64,000 nt of DNA from Halorubrum rutilum (GCF_024494565.1 NZ_JANHDN010000002.1:372001-436000), one strand, 5' to 3'; counted from the stretch's first letter, positions 52,087 to 62,787 are shown. Numbers and translations: made by a program. The notes: a model not told the origin generated them from the sequence alone.

Positions 52087-53085
52087 TCACAGGAGGACGC
52101 GTTCCAGCGAGACGACGACGCCGGAGTCGGCGTCCGGATCGCCGACGAGCCGCCCGAGACAGACCGCGGCGCCGTCGGGCGTGTGGCAGGCGACGAGCGG
52201 CGGGTCGCCGTCTCCGGACTTCGCGTCCGGATCGGCCGCCGCCCCCGCGTCCGCGCCGATGACGCCGGGCGCGTACACCGGCGCGCCGGTGGCGACGCTG
52301 CGCGCCGCCGAGGGCGCGACCGTGACCGACGGGAGGTGCACCAGCGCCTCCTCGGCGGGACGGACGACCTCGCGCAGCAGCGACTCGTCGCCGTCGCGCG
52401 CCCACGCGAGGCCGTCGACGAGGTCCTGTAAGGGGTGCAGATCGCGGTCGTCGAACGGGTCGGTGGCGGTCCGACGGAGGTGGCCCATGTGCGCGCCGAC
52501 CCCCGTCGCGAGACCGATGTCGTGACACAGCTTCCGAATATACGTCCCCGACTCGCATCGGATCCGGAGGAGCGCTCGCCAGTCCTCGACCTCCAGCACG
52601 TCGAGCGCGCGGATCGTCCGCGTCCGGAGCCGTCGGGTCACGGCGCTCTTCCGCGGCGGCTTCTGGTAGATCTCCGCCTCGAACTCGGCGGCGATCTCGC
52701 GGAAGTCGTCCGGTGGCGACCCGTGGAGTTCGAGGACCGAGACGTACTCCTTGCTCCCCTCCAGGAAGACCTGAGCCGCTCGGGTCGCGTCGCCGGTGAG
52801 GGTCGGCAGGCAGCCGGTGACCTTCGGATCGAGGGTGCCGGCGTGGGCGACGCCGTCGATCGGGTCGCCTCCCGGATCGAGCGCGGCGAGGGCGTCGTTG
52901 ACCGCGTCGCGCACCCACGCGGAGAGCTGGTGGGAGGAGGGGCCGGCCGGCTTGTCGACGTTGACGACGCCGAAGCGGAGCAGCTCGGGGACCGAGCGCT
53001 CCCCGGGCGGGGCTCGGAGCGGGTCGTCGGCGGACCCGCCCGGATCGTTCGCGGATGCGGGGTCGTCGCCGGCTGTGTCGGTCAT
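52087..53085 (-). CDS. cbf5: Cbf5/TruB-family tRNA/rRNA pseudouridine synthase
   Basis: 332 residues from the ATG at 53085. Motif I GVVNVDKPAGPSSHQL, catalytic HAGTLDPKVTG (Asp 86), QKPPRKSAVTRR and the CESGTYIRKLCHDIG block show the archaeal H/ACA RNP catalytic subunit, acting in rRNA (and tRNA) pseudouridylation with Nop10, Gar1 and L7Ae. A PUA-like C-terminus contains a short Ala/Asp-rich insert (GADAGAAADPDAKSGDG). It lies 25 bp downstream of the cytidylate kinase gene on the same strand, a common archaeal pair. Confidence 0.93.
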   Translation of the reverse strand: MTDTAGDDPASANDPGGSADDPLRAPPGERSVPELLRFGVVNVDKPAGPSSHQLSAWVRDAVNDALAALDPGGDPIDGVAHAGTLDPKVTGCLPTLTGDATRAAQVFLEGSKEYVSVLELHGSPPDDFREIAAEFEAEIYQKPPRKSAVTRRLRTRTIRALDVLEVEDWRALLRIRCESGTYIRKLCHDIGLATGVGAHMGHLRRTATDPFDDRDLHPLQDLVDGLAWARDGDESLLREVVRPAEEALVHLPSVTVAPSAARSVATGAPVYAPGVIGADAGAAADPDAKSGDGDPPLVACHTPDGAAVCLGRLVGDPDADSGVVVSLERVLL

Positions 53086-53110
53086 TGGTAGACTCCGTCT
53101 CGTCGCGGAC

Positions 53111-53689
53111 TCAGAAGTCGTAGCGAACGCCCTCGATGGGCGCCTTCCCCTCGTCGGCCGCGGGGTCGTACGCCTCGACGGTGGCGACGAGCACGTCGAG
53201 GAAGCGGTCGGGGGGCCAGCGGGCGGTGTTGTACGCGGCGTCGTAGATCGACAGGTCGTCGACGTCGATACCGTAGAGCTCGCGGTACCGCTTGCGCTCG
53301 GACGCCTCGCGGCGCTCCGTCTCGGCGCGCGCCCGGTCGACGGGCTTCTCCTCCCGCTCCGCGATCCGCTCGGCGCGGACCGAGAGGGGGGCGTCGAACC
53401 AGAACCGGAAGTCGGCGTGCTCGGCCGCGAGCCACCCGGCGAGCCGCGACTCCAGGACGAGCTCGTCGCCGGTCTCCGCGGTCTCGCGGAGGCGTCGGTC
53501 GAGCTTGCGGTCGAACCGAGGGTCCTCCTCCGCGAACTCGTTGAACTCGACCGGCGTCATGTCGCGTTCGGCCGCCATCTCGCGGAAGATGTCGCCGCCG
53601 GAGACGTGCTCCACGCCGAGGCGGTCGGCCAGCCCCGCGGCGTTCGTGCTCTTCCCGCTGCCCGGCGGGCCGGAGACGGTGATCAACAT
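53111..53689 (-). CDS. cmk: Archaeal cytidylate kinase
   Basis: 192 residues from the ATG at 53689. P-loop GPPGSGKST (7-15), [16 protein letters not shown] and [10 protein letters not shown] with [19 protein letters not shown], and [12 protein letters not shown] fit the archaeal (d)CMP kinase family. It phosphorylates CMP/dCMP for nucleotide synthesis. The gene directly precedes cbf5 on the same strand. Confidence 0.93.
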   Translation of the reverse strand: MLITVSGPPGSGKSTNAAGLADRLGVEHVSGGDIFREMAAERDMTPVEFNEFAEEDPRFDRKLDRRLRETAETGDELVLESRLAGWLAAEHADFRFWFDAPLSVRAERIAEREEKPVDRARAETERREASERKRYRELYGIDVDDLSIYDAAYNTARWPPDRFLDVLVATVEAYDPAADEGKAPIEGVRYDF

Positions 53690-53829
53690 ACCGCTACTGC
53701 GCGGGTGTCGTTCAAAACGGTTGTCGTTCGGCGCTCGCGGGCGACGTTCGTTCAGTTCCCGTGGGCGACGTTCGCCCGGTGCTCGCTGGCGACCGGGATT
53801 CGACGTCGCTCCTGTCGCGGCGTCCCTCG

Positions 53830-54186
53830 CTACCGGTTCCGCGTCGCCGCGGTCATCGACCAGACGGCGACGAGGCCGAGCAGGACGGCGGGGACGAGCG
53901 GGAGCGCGAGGTACGTCGCGAAGAACGGCAGCCCGAACCAGCCCGCCGCGTACGGGTAGAGGTAGATGATCCCCGGGATGACGAGGACGCAAGTGAACAG
54001 GACGGCCGTCAGCGCCCACCCCTTCCGGCCGAAGCCGTCGGCGGTCGGCCCCTCGGCGGTGACGGAGCCGGCGTCCGACCCCGACGCGACCGGCTCCTCG
54101 CCGGCCGGGCGCTCCCCGCTCTCGCCGTCCGGGACGTGGACGTAGCCGCCGTCCGCGCTCCCGTCGGCGTCGGTCTCAGAGCTCAC
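53830..54186 (-). CDS. Two-helix membrane protein, unknown function
   Basis: 118 residues with a disordered, acidic first half and two membrane helices (about 58-78 and 86-112: [40 protein letters not shown]). Its start overlaps the end of the upstream dehydrogenase by 11 bp, so it is translated from the same transcript. Its position beside cmk-cbf5 recalls where a DUF106 membrane protein sits in many archaea, but the sequence is not DUF106. The role is unknown. Confidence 0.72.
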   Translation of the reverse strand: MSSETDADGSADGGYVHVPDGESGERPAGEEPVASGSDAGSVTAEGPTADGFGRKGWALTAVLFTCVLVIPGIIYLYPYAAGWFGLPFFATYLALPLVPAVLLGLVAVWSMTAATRNR

Positions 54187-55216
54187 TGTCGGGCCTTACC
54201 ACTACCTTGCCAAAGCCCTCACGGTTCTCGATCATCTCGTGGGCGCGCGCGGCCTCGCTCATCGGGAGGGTGTCGCGGACGCGCGGCTCGAAGGTGCCGT
54301 CCCAGACGAGTTCGAGGACATCGTCGACCTCGCCGGGCGTCGCCATCGTCGAGCCGATGACCGACAGCTGGTTCCAGAAGATCCGGTTGAGCCCCGCGTC
54401 GGGGTTCGGGCCGGTGGTCGCGCCGCAGGTGACGAGCCGGCCGCCCTTCGCCAGCGACTTCAGCGAGTTCGGGTAGGTCGCCTCGCCGACGTGGTCGACG
54501 ACGACGTCGACGCCGCGGCGCCCGGTCCGCTCGGCGATCTCCTCGGCGAAGTCGTTCGCCTCGTAGTCGATGACGTGGTCGGCGCCGCACTCCTCGGCGT
54601 GCGAGAGCTTCGCCTCGGAGGAGGCGGTCGCGAACACCTCACAGCCCGCGTGGTCGGCGATCTGGACCGCCGCGTGGCCGACGCCGCCGGAGGCGCCGAG
54701 CACGAGGACTGTCTCGCCCGCCTCGATGTCGGCGCGAGTCTGGAGCATCCGCCACGCGGTCTGGAAGACGAGCGAGGCGGAGCCGGCGACCTCCCAGTCG
54801 ACGCCCGCGGGGACGGGGACGAGGTTCTCCGCGGGGACGGCCGCCCGCTCGGCGTGGACGCCCCGGACGTGCTCGCCGATGATGTGGAACGAGGGACACA
54901 GCGACTCCTCGCCGTGGCGACAGAACTCGCACTCGCCGCAGGAGACGCCGGCGCTCACGGCGACGCGGTCGCCGGGCTCGAACCGCGTCACCCCTTCGCC
55001 GACCGTCTCGACGACGCCGGCCGCGTCGCTGCCGGGGATATGCGGCATCTCCAGGTCGATCCCGGGCATCCCGCGACGCGTCCAGACGTCGAGGTGGTTC
55101 AGCGCGCCCGCCTTGACGTCGACGAGGACCTCGCCGCGGTCGGGCTCGGGGTCGGGGAACTCGCCGTACTCGATCACGTCGCGGTCGCCGTGGGAACCGA
55201 ACTGGACGGCCTTCAT
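54176..55216 (-). CDS. Zinc-binding dehydrogenase of the quinone-oxidoreductase type
   Basis: 346 residues from the ATG at 55216. The structural zinc loop is complete (SCGECEFCRHGEESLC, Cys 93/96/99/107). In the catalytic-site region the usual cysteine is replaced by Asn (GALNHLDVW), as in quinone-reductase-like MDR proteins. Cofactor site: VLGASGGVGHAAVQ (about 168-181), followed by TASSEAK, which favours NADPH. The substrate is unknown. The last 11 bp overlap the small membrane-protein gene. Confidence 0.9.
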   Translation of the reverse strand: MKAVQFGSHGDRDVIEYGEFPDPEPDRGEVLVDVKAGALNHLDVWTRRGMPGIDLEMPHIPGSDAAGVVETVGEGVTRFEPGDRVAVSAGVSCGECEFCRHGEESLCPSFHIIGEHVRGVHAERAAVPAENLVPVPAGVDWEVAGSASLVFQTAWRMLQTRADIEAGETVLVLGASGGVGHAAVQIADHAGCEVFATASSEAKLSHAEECGADHVIDYEANDFAEEIAERTGRRGVDVVVDHVGEATYPNSLKSLAKGGRLVTCGATTGPNPDAGLNRIFWNQLSVIGSTMATPGEVDDVLELVWDGTFEPRVRDTLPMSEAARAHEMIENREGFGKVVVRPDSEL

Positions 55217-55452
55217 GGATCGGACCACCCGGGGCATCCACTAAACAGTACGCCAAACGGAACCTCCCTGCGCGGTCCGCGTCTCTCCGACGGCGGTCCC
55301 CGTCCCCCCGTGCCAACGCCTCACACCCGTGGGAACCGGACGCACTCGCCCCGCCCTTCCGTGATGTTTAAGTAGCGAAAGCGGGACCGTACGGATGCAC
55401 GAACTGCAGGGGCGCCGGGTCCCGAGTCCGCGAGGGCGACGATACGACGCGA

Positions 55453-55538
55453 GTTGCGGTAGCCAAGCCTGGCCCAAGGCGCAGGGTTGCTAACTCTGTG
55501 GCGTCACTGCCTCCGGGGTTCGAATCCCCGCCGCAACG
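55453..55538 (+). tRNA. tRNA-Ser (GCT)
   Basis: 86 nt. Acceptor GTTGCGG/CCGCAAC, discriminator G. Anticodon stem CAGGG/CTCTG with loop TTGCTAA (anticodon GCT). A long variable arm (GGCGTCACTGCC) is typical of a type II tRNA, and the T arm is CGGGG-TTCGAAT-CCCCG. CCA not encoded. It opens the ribosomal/RNA polymerase superoperon. Confidence 0.95.
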
Positions 55539-55595
55539 CTCGAACGGACCGAGCACCGCCGGATTCGCGCCGGTAGGGCTCACCACAACCAACAC

Positions 55596-56117
55596 ATGAG
55601 CACGGAAGAACCACAGGACGACTCGCCGGAGGAGGAGGAAGACCTCCAGTACTTCGTCCGGATCGGGGGCGCGGACCTCGACGGGACGAAGACGGTCGAG
55701 CGAAGCCTGTCCGAACTCGACGGCATCGGCACGCGCACGGCGCGGCTGGTCGCCGAGAAGGCCGACGTGGACAAGAACGCCACGTTCGGCCTCCTCGACG
55801 AGGGGGACATCGACGCGGTGGTCGACATCGCCGAGAACCTCGAAGACCACGTCCCGTCGTGGATGACGAACAGACAGAACGACTTCTACTCCGGGGAGAC
55901 GACGCACCTCGTCGGCACCGACGTCAGCGAGAAGCGTCGCCACGACATCAACCGGATGAAGGTCATCGAATCGTACAAGGGCGTTCGCCACAAGCGCGGC
56001 CAGAAGGTACGCGGCCAGCGCACGAAGTCCACGGGTCGCTCGGAGGGGACCATCGGGGTCAACGTCGAGGAGATCCGCGAGGAGATGGCGGAAGACGAGG
56101 CGGGTGACGACGAATGA
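55596..56117 (+). CDS. rps13: Ribosomal protein S13
   Basis: 173 residues. [35 protein letters not shown] and the C-terminal [20 protein letters not shown] are family motifs. An acidic N-terminal extension of about 17 residues and an acidic tail are haloadaptive. S13 contacts P-site tRNA in the head of the small subunit. Its stop overlaps rps4 by 4 bp. Confidence 0.97.
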   Translation: MSTEEPQDDSPEEEEDLQYFVRIGGADLDGTKTVERSLSELDGIGTRTARLVAEKADVDKNATFGLLDEGDIDAVVDIAENLEDHVPSWMTNRQNDFYSGETTHLVGTDVSEKRRHDINRMKVIESYKGVRHKRGQKVRGQRTKSTGRSEGTIGVNVEEIREEMAEDEAGDDE

Positions 56118-56641
56118 GCACCGGCAAGAACACGAAGGGATACGAGACGCCGAACCACCCGTACCAGGGCGAGCGGATCGCCGAGGAGTCAGACCTCCTC
56201 TCGCGGTACGGTCTGAAGAACAAAGAGGAGTTCTGGCGCGCCCAGTCCGAGCTGCGCAGCATGCGACGCGAGGCGCGTCGCCTGCTCGGCGAGGCCCAGG
56301 GCGACGTCGACGCCGCCCAGGAGGCCGGCTCGGAGTTCGTCGCGCGGCTCCGCCGCATCGGCATCCTCGGCGACAACGACGACATCTCCGCGGTCCTCTC
56401 GCTGGACGTGACCGACCTGCTCGAACGCCGCCTCCAGACGGTCGCCTACCGGCAGGGGTTCGCGTCCTCGACCCAGCAGGCCCGCCAGTTCATCGTCCAC
56501 GGCCACATCACCGTCGACGGCGCGCGCGTCACGCGCCCATCGGTGAAGGTCGACGTGGACGACGAGGGCGCCATCGCCTTCGACGAGACGAGCCCGCTCG
56601 CGGACGATCTCCACCCCGAGCGCGCGGAGTCACAGGAGTAA
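56114..56641 (+). CDS. rps4: Ribosomal protein S4
   Basis: 175 residues. [18 protein letters not shown] at the N-terminus and the S4 RNA-binding domain [20 protein letters not shown] with [15 protein letters not shown] (about 95-140) are clear. It is a primary 16S rRNA-binding protein. Overlaps rps13 by 4 bp; the rps11 start follows after 6 bp. Confidence 0.97.
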   Translation: MSTGKNTKGYETPNHPYQGERIAEESDLLSRYGLKNKEEFWRAQSELRSMRREARRLLGEAQGDVDAAQEAGSEFVARLRRIGILGDNDDISAVLSLDVTDLLERRLQTVAYRQGFASSTQQARQFIVHGHITVDGARVTRPSVKVDVDDEGAIAFDETSPLADDLHPERAESQE

Positions 56642-56647
56642 TCTACC

Positions 56648-57037
56648 ATGAGTGAATCCGAGGACGGAAAGTGGGGCATCGCCCACGTGTACGCGTCGTT
56701 CAACAACACGCTCATCACGGTCACCGACGAGACGGGCGCCGAGACGATCGCCAAGTCGTCCGGCGGCACCGTGGTGAAGCAGAACCGCGACGAGGCGTCG
56801 CCGTACGCCGCCATGCAGATGGCGGAGGTCGTCGCCGAGCGCGTCAAGGACGCCGGCCTAGAGGGCGTGCACGTTCGCGTGCGCGGCCCGGGCGGCAACC
56901 TCAACAAGTCCACCGGTCCCGGTGCGCAGGCGACGATCCGCGCGCTCTCGCGTGCGGGCGTCGAGATCGGCCGGATCGAGGACGTCACGCCGATCCCGCA
57001 CGACGGGACGAAGGCGCCGAAGAACAAGCGAGTCTGA
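56648..57037 (+). CDS. rps11: Ribosomal protein S11
   Basis: 129 residues. [44 protein letters not shown] and [19 protein letters not shown] match archaeal S11, a platform protein. Part of the conserved rps13-rps4-rps11-rpoD run; one base separates its stop from the rpoD start. Confidence 0.97.
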   Translation: MSESEDGKWGIAHVYASFNNTLITVTDETGAETIAKSSGGTVVKQNRDEASPYAAMQMAEVVAERVKDAGLEGVHVRVRGPGGNLNKSTGPGAQATIRALSRAGVEIGRIEDVTPIPHDGTKAPKNKRV

Positions 57038-57038
57038 C

Positions 57039-57791
57039 ATGACGGAAGACGACTTCGACGTCCAGTACGTCGAACGGGACGATCGCAGCGCGCGGGTGCT
57101 GATCCGCGGGCTCACGCCGGCGTTCGCGAACGGCATCCGCCGCGCGATGATCGCCGACGTCCCGACGTTCTCGATCGACACCGTCCGGTTCGTCGAGAAC
57201 TCCTCCGTCATGTTCGACGAGATGATCGGCCTCCGGCTGGGGCTGGTGCCCCTGACGACGCCGCTCGACGACTTCGAGGTCGGCGACGAGGTCACCCTCG
57301 CGCTCGACGTCGAGGGCCCGGCGACGGCGTACTCCGGCGACATCGAGAGCGCCGACCCGCTCGTCGAGGTCGCCGACGAGAACGTCCCGATCATCGAGCT
57401 GAAGGAGGGACAGCGGCTGGAGTTCGAGGCGGACGCGGTGCTGAACACCGGCAAGGAGCACGCCAAACACCAGGGCGGCGTCTCGGTCGGCTACCGCCAC
57501 CTCCAGCGCGTCTCGGTCGAGGGCGACCGCGGCGAGTTCGACGACGACGAGCCGAACATCCTCCGCGGCGTCATCGAGGCGCCCGACGGGTCGATAGAGC
57601 TCACCGACGAGTTCGACAACGACCTCTCGGAGCGGTTCCCCGGCAAGGAGGTCGCGGTCGAGGACGTCCCCGGCGCGTTCGTCTTCCACATCGAGACGGA
57701 CGGGTCGTTCAGCGTCGAGGAACTGCTGCTCCGCGCGATCGACTCCATCGAGGAGCGCGCGGACGAACTACAGACGAAAGTCGCGGTCTAA
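57039..57791 (+). CDS. rpoD: RNA polymerase subunit D
   Basis: 250 residues from the ATG at 57039. Dimerisation-domain motifs [20 protein letters not shown], then [20 protein letters not shown] and [20 protein letters not shown] identify the archaeal alpha-like subunit. It nucleates polymerase assembly with subunits L, N and P. The central Fe-S-type cysteine set found in some archaeal D subunits is absent, as in other haloarchaea. Confidence 0.96.
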   Translation: MTEDDFDVQYVERDDRSARVLIRGLTPAFANGIRRAMIADVPTFSIDTVRFVENSSVMFDEMIGLRLGLVPLTTPLDDFEVGDEVTLALDVEGPATAYSGDIESADPLVEVADENVPIIELKEGQRLEFEADAVLNTGKEHAKHQGGVSVGYRHLQRVSVEGDRGEFDDDEPNILRGVIEAPDGSIELTDEFDNDLSERFPGKEVAVEDVPGAFVFHIETDGSFSVEELLLRAIDSIEERADELQTKVAV

Positions 57792-57955
57792 CGTAATGAC
57801 GGACCTTCGAACCACGCGGCCGGCGCTCGCCCCTGCACGGAGCCGCGGCGCCGCCCGATCCGACGCCGCGTCGGGTCGCGTCGAGCCCGCGTCGGGTCGC
57901 CCCGACGCCGGGACCGAAAGTGGTTTGAAGGGAGCCGGGTTACGCAGGAGTGCAC

Positions 57956-58040
57956 GCAGGGATAGCCAAGTCAGGCCAACGGCGCAGCGTTCAGGGCGCT
58001 GTCCTGTAGAGGTCCGCAGGTTCAAATCCTGCTCCCTGCA
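57956..58040 (+). tRNA. tRNA-Leu (CAG)
   Basis: 85 nt. Acceptor GCAGGGA/TCCCTGC, discriminator A. Anticodon stem CAGCG/CGCTG with loop TTCAGGG (anticodon CAG). A long variable arm and T arm GCAGG-TTCAAAT-CCTGC mark a type II tRNA. It lies between rpoD and rpl18e, probably co-transcribed with the latter. Confidence 0.95.
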
Positions 58041-58079
58041 CTCCGTTTTCACGAACTCTCCGACTCAGGAGGGACAGCT

Positions 58080-58433
58080 ATGAGTAGCAAGACGAATCCG
58101 AAACTACAGAACCTCATCGCCGATCTGAAGTCGGTCTCGCGAGATTCCGGTGCCAACGTGTGGCAGGATATCGCCGACCGACTGGAGAAGCCACGGCGCA
58201 CGCACGCTGAGGTCAACCTGGGCCGTATCGAACGGTACGCCCAGGAAGACGAGACGGTCGTCGTCCCCGGCAAGGTGCTGGGCAGCGGTGTGCTCGAAAA
58301 GAACGTCACCGTCGCCGCCGTCGACTTCTCGGGCACCGCCCGCACGAAGATCGACCGGGCCGGCGAAGCGGTGTCGCTCGAACAGTTCATCGAACAGAAC
58401 CCCGAAGGGAGCGACGTCCGGGTGATCCGATGA
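58080..58433 (+). CDS. rpl18e: Ribosomal protein L18e
   Basis: 117 residues. [35 protein letters not shown] and the [20 protein letters not shown] block are archaeal L18e, homologous to bacterial L15. Its stop overlaps rpl13 by 4 bp. Confidence 0.97.
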   Translation: MSSKTNPKLQNLIADLKSVSRDSGANVWQDIADRLEKPRRTHAEVNLGRIERYAQEDETVVVPGKVLGSGVLEKNVTVAAVDFSGTARTKIDRAGEAVSLEQFIEQNPEGSDVRVIR

Positions 58434-58876
58434 GTCTCGCGAAGATCGACGCGGACGTCGTCGTCGACGCGCGGGACTGCATCCTCGGTCGCGTCTCGTC
58501 GAAGGTCGCGCAGCGCGTCCTCGACGGCGAGACGGTCGCCGTCGTCAACGCCGAGCGCGCGGTCATCACCGGCAACGAGGAGGCGACGATGGAGACGTAC
58601 CACACCCGCGCGGAGCTCGGCTCCGACAGCGGGCCGTACTACCCCAAGCGCCCCGACCGGATCTTCAAGCGCGCCATCCGCGGCATGCTGCCGTACAAGA
58701 CGGAGGACGGCCGCGAGGCGTTCTCGAACGTCCGCGTCTACGTGGGCAATCCCTACGAGCGCGACGACGTCGAGAGCGTCGTCCTCGACGGCACCTCGCT
58801 CGACCGCCTCTCGAACATCAAGTTCACGACGCTCGGGGAGATCTCCGAGTCTCTGGGAGCCAACGTCACATGGTAA
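58430..58876 (+). CDS. rpl13: Ribosomal protein L13
   Basis: 148 residues. [53 protein letters not shown] and the C-terminal [13 protein letters not shown] match archaeal L13, an early assembly protein of the large subunit. Overlaps rps9 by 7 bp. Confidence 0.97.
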   Translation: MSLAKIDADVVVDARDCILGRVSSKVAQRVLDGETVAVVNAERAVITGNEEATMETYHTRAELGSDSGPYYPKRPDRIFKRAIRGMLPYKTEDGREAFSNVRVYVGNPYERDDVESVVLDGTSLDRLSNIKFTTLGEISESLGANVTW

Positions 58877-59268
58877 CTAACACCTCAGGCAAGAAGAAGA
58901 CGGCCGTCGCCCGCGCCACCGTGCGCGACGGCGAGGGCCGCGTTCGCATCAACTCCCAGCCAGTCGAGCTGGTCGAACCGGAACAGGCGCGGCTCAAGAT
59001 GCTGGAGCCGTTCCGCATCGCGGGCGAGGAGCTCCGCGACGGCGTCGACATCGACATCAACGTCGAGGGCGGCGGCTTCAGCGGCCAGGCCGACGCGACG
59101 CGGACCGCCATCGCGCGCGGCCTCGTCCAGCACCTCGGCGACGCCGAGCTGCGCGACGCGTACATGAACTTCGACCGCACGCTGCTGGTCAACGACGTGC
59201 GCCAGTCCGAACCCAAGAAGTGGGGCGGACCCGGCGCGCGTGCCCGCTACCAGAAGTCCTACCGCTGA
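58870..59268 (+). CDS. rps9: Ribosomal protein S9
   Basis: 132 residues. [19 protein letters not shown], the [19 protein letters not shown] block and the C-terminal [17 protein letters not shown], whose Arg tail reaches P-site tRNA, are clear S9 features. Followed after 12 bp by rpoN. Confidence 0.97.
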   Translation: MVTNTSGKKKTAVARATVRDGEGRVRINSQPVELVEPEQARLKMLEPFRIAGEELRDGVDIDINVEGGGFSGQADATRTAIARGLVQHLGDAELRDAYMNFDRTLLVNDVRQSEPKKWGGPGARARYQKSYR

Positions 59269-59280
59269 GGTGATCCAGTC

Positions 59281-59475
59281 ATGATGATCCCCGTCCGGTG
59301 TTTCACGTGCGGTAACGTCATCGGCGAACACTGGGAGGAGTTCAAGGAGCGCGCCCGCGAGGGCGACGAGGACCCGGGCGACGTGCTCGACGACCTCGGG
59401 GTCGACCGGCACTGCTGCCGCCGGATGATGGTCAGCCACCGCGACCTCGTCGACGTCGTCTCGCCGTACCAGTAA
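59281..59475 (+). CDS. rpoN: RNA polymerase subunit N
   Basis: 64 residues. The zinc-binding motif CFTCGNVIG (Cys 7, Cys 10) and RHCCRRMM (Cys 44, Cys 45) are exact family signatures, with the [13 protein letters not shown] segment. Two adjacent ATGs (59281, 59284) are possible starts. RpoN joins the D/L platform of the polymerase. Confidence 0.97.
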   Translation: MMIPVRCFTCGNVIGEHWEEFKERAREGDEDPGDVLDDLGVDRHCCRRMMVSHRDLVDVVSPYQ

Positions 59476-59477
59476 CA

Positions 59478-59654
59478 ATGTCAACACAGCGATACAATCG
59501 ATACGAGAAGGCACGCATCCTCGGCGCGCGAGCGCTGCAGGTGTCGTACGGGGCGCCCGTGCTGATCGACACGGACCAGACGGAGCCCATCCTCGTCGCC
59601 GCGGAGGAGTACGACGCGGGCGCGCTCCCGTTCACGGTCCGGAGGGAGAGCTGA
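59478..59654 (+). CDS. rpoK: RNA polymerase subunit K
   Basis: 58 residues from the ATG at 59478, two bases after the rpoN stop. [20 protein letters not shown] and the C-terminal [11 protein letters not shown] are archaeal RpoK (omega/Rpb6 homologue), which stabilises the largest subunit. Its TGA overlaps the enolase ATG (TGATG). Confidence 0.96.
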   Translation: MSTQRYNRYEKARILGARALQVSYGAPVLIDTDQTEPILVAAEEYDAGALPFTVRRES

Positions 59655-60856
59655 TGACCCGCATCACCGGCGTCTCGCTGCGTCGCGTGCTCGACTCGCG
59701 GGGGAACCCGACCGTCGAGGCCGACGTGCTCACCGAGTCCGGCGGCTTCGGCCGCGGGGCGGCGCCCAGCGGGGCGTCCACCGGCGAGTACGAGGCGATC
59801 GAACTGCCCGCGGGCGAGTCGATCGCGAAGGCCCGCGAACACGCGGTCCCCCGTCTCGAAGGGCTGTACGCGGGCGACCAGCGCGCCGTCGACGCCGCGC
59901 TCCGCGCGGCCGACGGCACGGACGACTTCTCGAACATCGGCGCCAACAGCGCGGTCGCGATCTCGATGGCGGCCGCGAAGGCCGCCGCCGACGTGCTCGG
60001 CGCGCCGCTGTACCAGCACCTCGGCGGCGCGTTCCGCGGCGAGAACTTCCCGGTCCCGCTCGGCAACGTCGTCGGCGGCGGGGAGCACGCCAAGGAGGCG
60101 ACGCACATCCAGGAGTTCCTCGCGGCGCCCGTCGGCGCGCCCAGCGTCTCGGAGGCCGTCTTCGCGAACGCCGCGGTCCACGCGGCGGTCGCGGACGTGC
60201 TCGACGAGCGCGGCGTGCCCGCGGCGAAGGGCGACGAGGGCGCGTGGGCGCCCCCGATCTCGGACGCCGACGCGTTCGAGGTCGTCGACGAGGCTGTCGA
60301 CCGCGTCGAGGACGAAGTGGGCTTCGAGATCCGCTTCGGCCTCGACATGGCGGCCGCCGAGCTGTACGACGACGACCGAGAGGCGTACGTCTACGGCGAC
60401 GAGGCGAAGTCGACCGACGAGCAGATCGAGTACGTCGCCGGCCTCGTCGACGAGTACGACCTCGCGTACGTCGAGGACCCGCTCGACGAGAACGACTACG
60501 AGGCGTTCGCGGCGCTGACCGACCGGGTCGGCGATCGGACGCTGATCTGCGGCGACGACCTGTTCGTCACCAACGTCGAGCGCCTGCGGGAGGGGATCGA
60601 CGCGGGCGCGGCCAACAGCATCCTGATCAAGCCGAACCAGATCGGGACGCTGTCGGACGCGTTCGACGCGGTGGAGCTCGCCGCCCGAAACGGGTACGAG
60701 ACGGTCATCTCGCACCGCTCGGGCGAGACGGAGGACACGACCATCGCACACCTCGCCGTGGCGACCGACGCCGGCTTCATCAAGACCGGCACGGTCGGCG
60801 GCGAGCGCACCGCCAAGCTGAACGAACTGATCCGCATCGCGGACGACGCGGTATGA
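59654..60856 (+). CDS. eno: Enolase
   Basis: 400 residues overlapping rpoK by one base. Substrate and metal motifs are [27 protein letters not shown], the [10 protein letters not shown] loop, [28 protein letters not shown] (metal Asp), LIKPNQIGT (catalytic Lys) and [14 protein letters not shown]. It converts 2-phosphoglycerate to phosphoenolpyruvate. Location within the ribosomal operon is conserved in archaea. Confidence 0.97.
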   Translation: MTRITGVSLRRVLDSRGNPTVEADVLTESGGFGRGAAPSGASTGEYEAIELPAGESIAKAREHAVPRLEGLYAGDQRAVDAALRAADGTDDFSNIGANSAVAISMAAAKAAADVLGAPLYQHLGGAFRGENFPVPLGNVVGGGEHAKEATHIQEFLAAPVGAPSVSEAVFANAAVHAAVADVLDERGVPAAKGDEGAWAPPISDADAFEVVDEAVDRVEDEVGFEIRFGLDMAAAELYDDDREAYVYGDEAKSTDEQIEYVAGLVDEYDLAYVEDPLDENDYEAFAALTDRVGDRTLICGDDLFVTNVERLREGIDAGAANSILIKPNQIGTLSDAFDAVELAARNGYETVISHRSGETEDTTIAHLAVATDAGFIKTGTVGGERTAKLNELIRIADDAV

Positions 60857-60872
60857 CGGGTCCACACCACGC

Positions 60873-61685
60873 ATGAGCGAAGACAACGACGCGGTCGAAC
60901 TCGACGACGACGCGGAGACCGAGGCGGTCGACGCGGCGGTCGAGGAGGAGGCCGACACGACCGAGGAACCGACCGCCGACGCGGCCGCGGAGGACGCGGC
61001 CGCCGACGCCGAGACCGACGACGACGCCGAGGCGACCGCAGGCGACGACGACCCGGACGAGGAGGAGGCCTCCCCGTTCGACGACGACGTCATGCCCGAC
61101 GACGACGTCGACCTGCTGATCCCCGTCGAGGACTACCTCTCCGCCGGTGTCCACATCGGGACGCAGCAGAAGACGAAGGACATGGAGCGGTTCATCCACC
61201 GCGTCCGCGACGACGGCCTGTACGTGCTCGACGTGAGCACGACGGACCGGCGGATCCGCACCGCGGCGGACTTCCTCTCCAACTACGACCCCGAGCAGAT
61301 CCTCGTCACGTCCTCGCGGCAGTACGGCCGGTTCCCGGCCGAGAAGTTCGCGGACGCCATCGGCGCCCGCGCCCGCACGGGGCGCTTCATCCCCGGCACG
61401 CTGACGAACCCCGACTACGCCGGCTACATCGAGCCGGACGTCGTCGTGGTGACCGACCCGATCGGCGACGCGCAGGCCGTCAAGGAGGCCATCACCGTCG
61501 GCATCCCGGTGATCGCGATGTGCGACTCCAACAACCAGCTGTCGAACGTCGACCTCGTCATCCCGACGAACAACAAGGGTCGACGCGCGCTGTCGGTCGT
61601 CTACTGGCTGCTCGCCAACGAGACGCTCGACCGCCGCGGCGCCGACACCGTGTTCGCCCTCGACGACTTCGAGGACGAGCTGTAA
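60873..61685 (+). CDS. rps2: Ribosomal protein S2
   Basis: 270 residues. The first 65 or so are almost only Asp, Glu, Ala and Thr, an unusually long acidic extension. The S2 domain begins at [20 protein letters not shown], followed by [25 protein letters not shown] and [20 protein letters not shown]. It ends the ribosomal/RNA polymerase operon, 16 bp after eno. Confidence 0.97.
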   Translation: MSEDNDAVELDDDAETEAVDAAVEEEADTTEEPTADAAAEDAAADAETDDDAEATAGDDDPDEEEASPFDDDVMPDDDVDLLIPVEDYLSAGVHIGTQQKTKDMERFIHRVRDDGLYVLDVSTTDRRIRTAADFLSNYDPEQILVTSSRQYGRFPAEKFADAIGARARTGRFIPGTLTNPDYAGYIEPDVVVVTDPIGDAQAVKEAITVGIPVIAMCDSNNQLSNVDLVIPTNNKGRRALSVVYWLLANETLDRRGADTVFALDDFEDEL

Positions 61686-61766
61686 CGCGGTCGCTTTTCG
61701 AGTTCGATTTCCGTTCGCCCGCACCGCCCGCGAGCCGCCGGTGAACCGACCGGCGGAGCGACGCGC

Positions 61767-62117
61767 TCAGACGATCTCCGGAGTGAACGGGTACGAGTAC
61801 ACCTTCCCGTCGTTGGCCCTCACCGTGGCGATGAGCACCAGGACCACGTCGGCGATCGCGACGATCGGGAAGAGCAGGAGCCCGATGAAGACGAAGCTCA
61901 GGACGCCGGCGATCAGCAGCGCGACGAAGACGACGATCTGGAAGTTCAGCGAGTTCTTCGCGTTCCGCTCGACGAGTTCGTCCCCGTCGTCCGCGAGGAC
62001 CAGGAACAGGATCGGACCGAGGAACGAGGCGAAAAGCGCCGACGCGTGCGACAGCGCCGCCAGCGTCGTGTCGCCCTCGACGGTCTCGTCGTCGGTCTCG
62101 GCGGCCGGTGTTGACAT
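61767..62117 (-). CDS. DUF4870/Tic20-like membrane protein
   Basis: 116 residues, with a helix at about 22-42 (LSHASALFASFLGPILFLVL), the conserved NAKNSLNFQI motif (about 53-62) and two further helices ending IATVRANDGKVYSYPFT. This is the DUF4870 pattern, distantly related to Tic20. The function is unknown. It converges with rps2. Confidence 0.85.
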   Translation of the reverse strand: MSTPAAETDDETVEGDTTLAALSHASALFASFLGPILFLVLADDGDELVERNAKNSLNFQIVVFVALLIAGVLSFVFIGLLLFPIVAIADVVLVLIATVRANDGKVYSYPFTPEIV

Positions 62118-62190
62118 AGCGAACGGTCGGTTTCGGAGCTAATTCATAAGCTTTGGGAGACATCGGCGGCGGTGAGCGGTCCCACACCGC

Positions 62191-62787
62191 TCAGTCGGCC
62201 GCCGCCGGCTCGTCCCCGCCGGTGTCGTCCCCGCCGACCTCGGCCTCGGCCGCCGGCACGTCGTGGGTCCAGCGGGGCTCGATCTCGCGGTTCGCCATCA
62301 CGATCCGGTCGCCGGCGTCGGTGTCGATCCGGGTCTTCCGGAGCTCGATCGCGGCGACCGTCCCGGTCACGCCCTTCGCCTCGACGCGGTAGCCGACGTT
62401 GAAGTCGGGGTCGCGGAGGAGGTAGACGCCCGCGACCGTGTCTTCGATCATCTCGGAGAGCGCGTACGAGACGCCGAGCGCGATGAAGCCGACGGCGGTG
62501 CCCAGGCTCGCCGCGATGTCGCCCATACCCACGACCTTCAGGAACGTCAGCGCGACGCCGAACCACAGGAAGATTGCCACGAGCGTGGCGATGAGGTCGC
62601 CCACGAGCTCGCGGTCGCCGACGTAGATCCGGTCGATCGAGGTCCGGACCAGCGAGAGGACGACCCGCACCGTCAGGTACGCCAGCGCGAGGAAGATCAG
62701 CCCCGAGAGCAGTCGCGGGATCGCGACCGCCAACCCCTCGACGAAGTTCGCGACCGACCGCGTCAGCAGCGACGGGAGCGTCGTCAT
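62191..62787 (-). CDS. Small mechanosensitive (MscS-type) ion channel protein
   Basis: 198 residues from the ATG at 62787. Three membrane helices: about 18-45, 63-87 and the pore helix MGDIAASLGTAVGFIALGVS (about 88-107). The MscS beta domain follows (LRDPDFNVGYRVEAKGVTGT; VAAIELRKTRI). It lacks the large cytoplasmic vestibule of canonical MscS and ends in an acidic tail. Likely an osmotic safety valve or related channel. Confidence 0.85.
   Translation of the reverse strand: MTTLPSLLTRSVANFVEGLAVAIPRLLSGLIFLALAYLTVRVVLSLVRTSIDRIYVGDRELVGDLIATLVAIFLWFGVALTFLKVVGMGDIAASLGTAVGFIALGVSYALSEMIEDTVAGVYLLRDPDFNVGYRVEAKGVTGTVAAIELRKTRIDTDAGDRIVMANREIEPRWTHDVPAAEAEVGGDDTGGDEPAAAD

Noticed and set aside
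57796..58083. 95-codon open frame after rpoD
   Set aside because: It runs through the whole tRNA-Leu gene and has arginine-rich, non-haloarchaeal composition.
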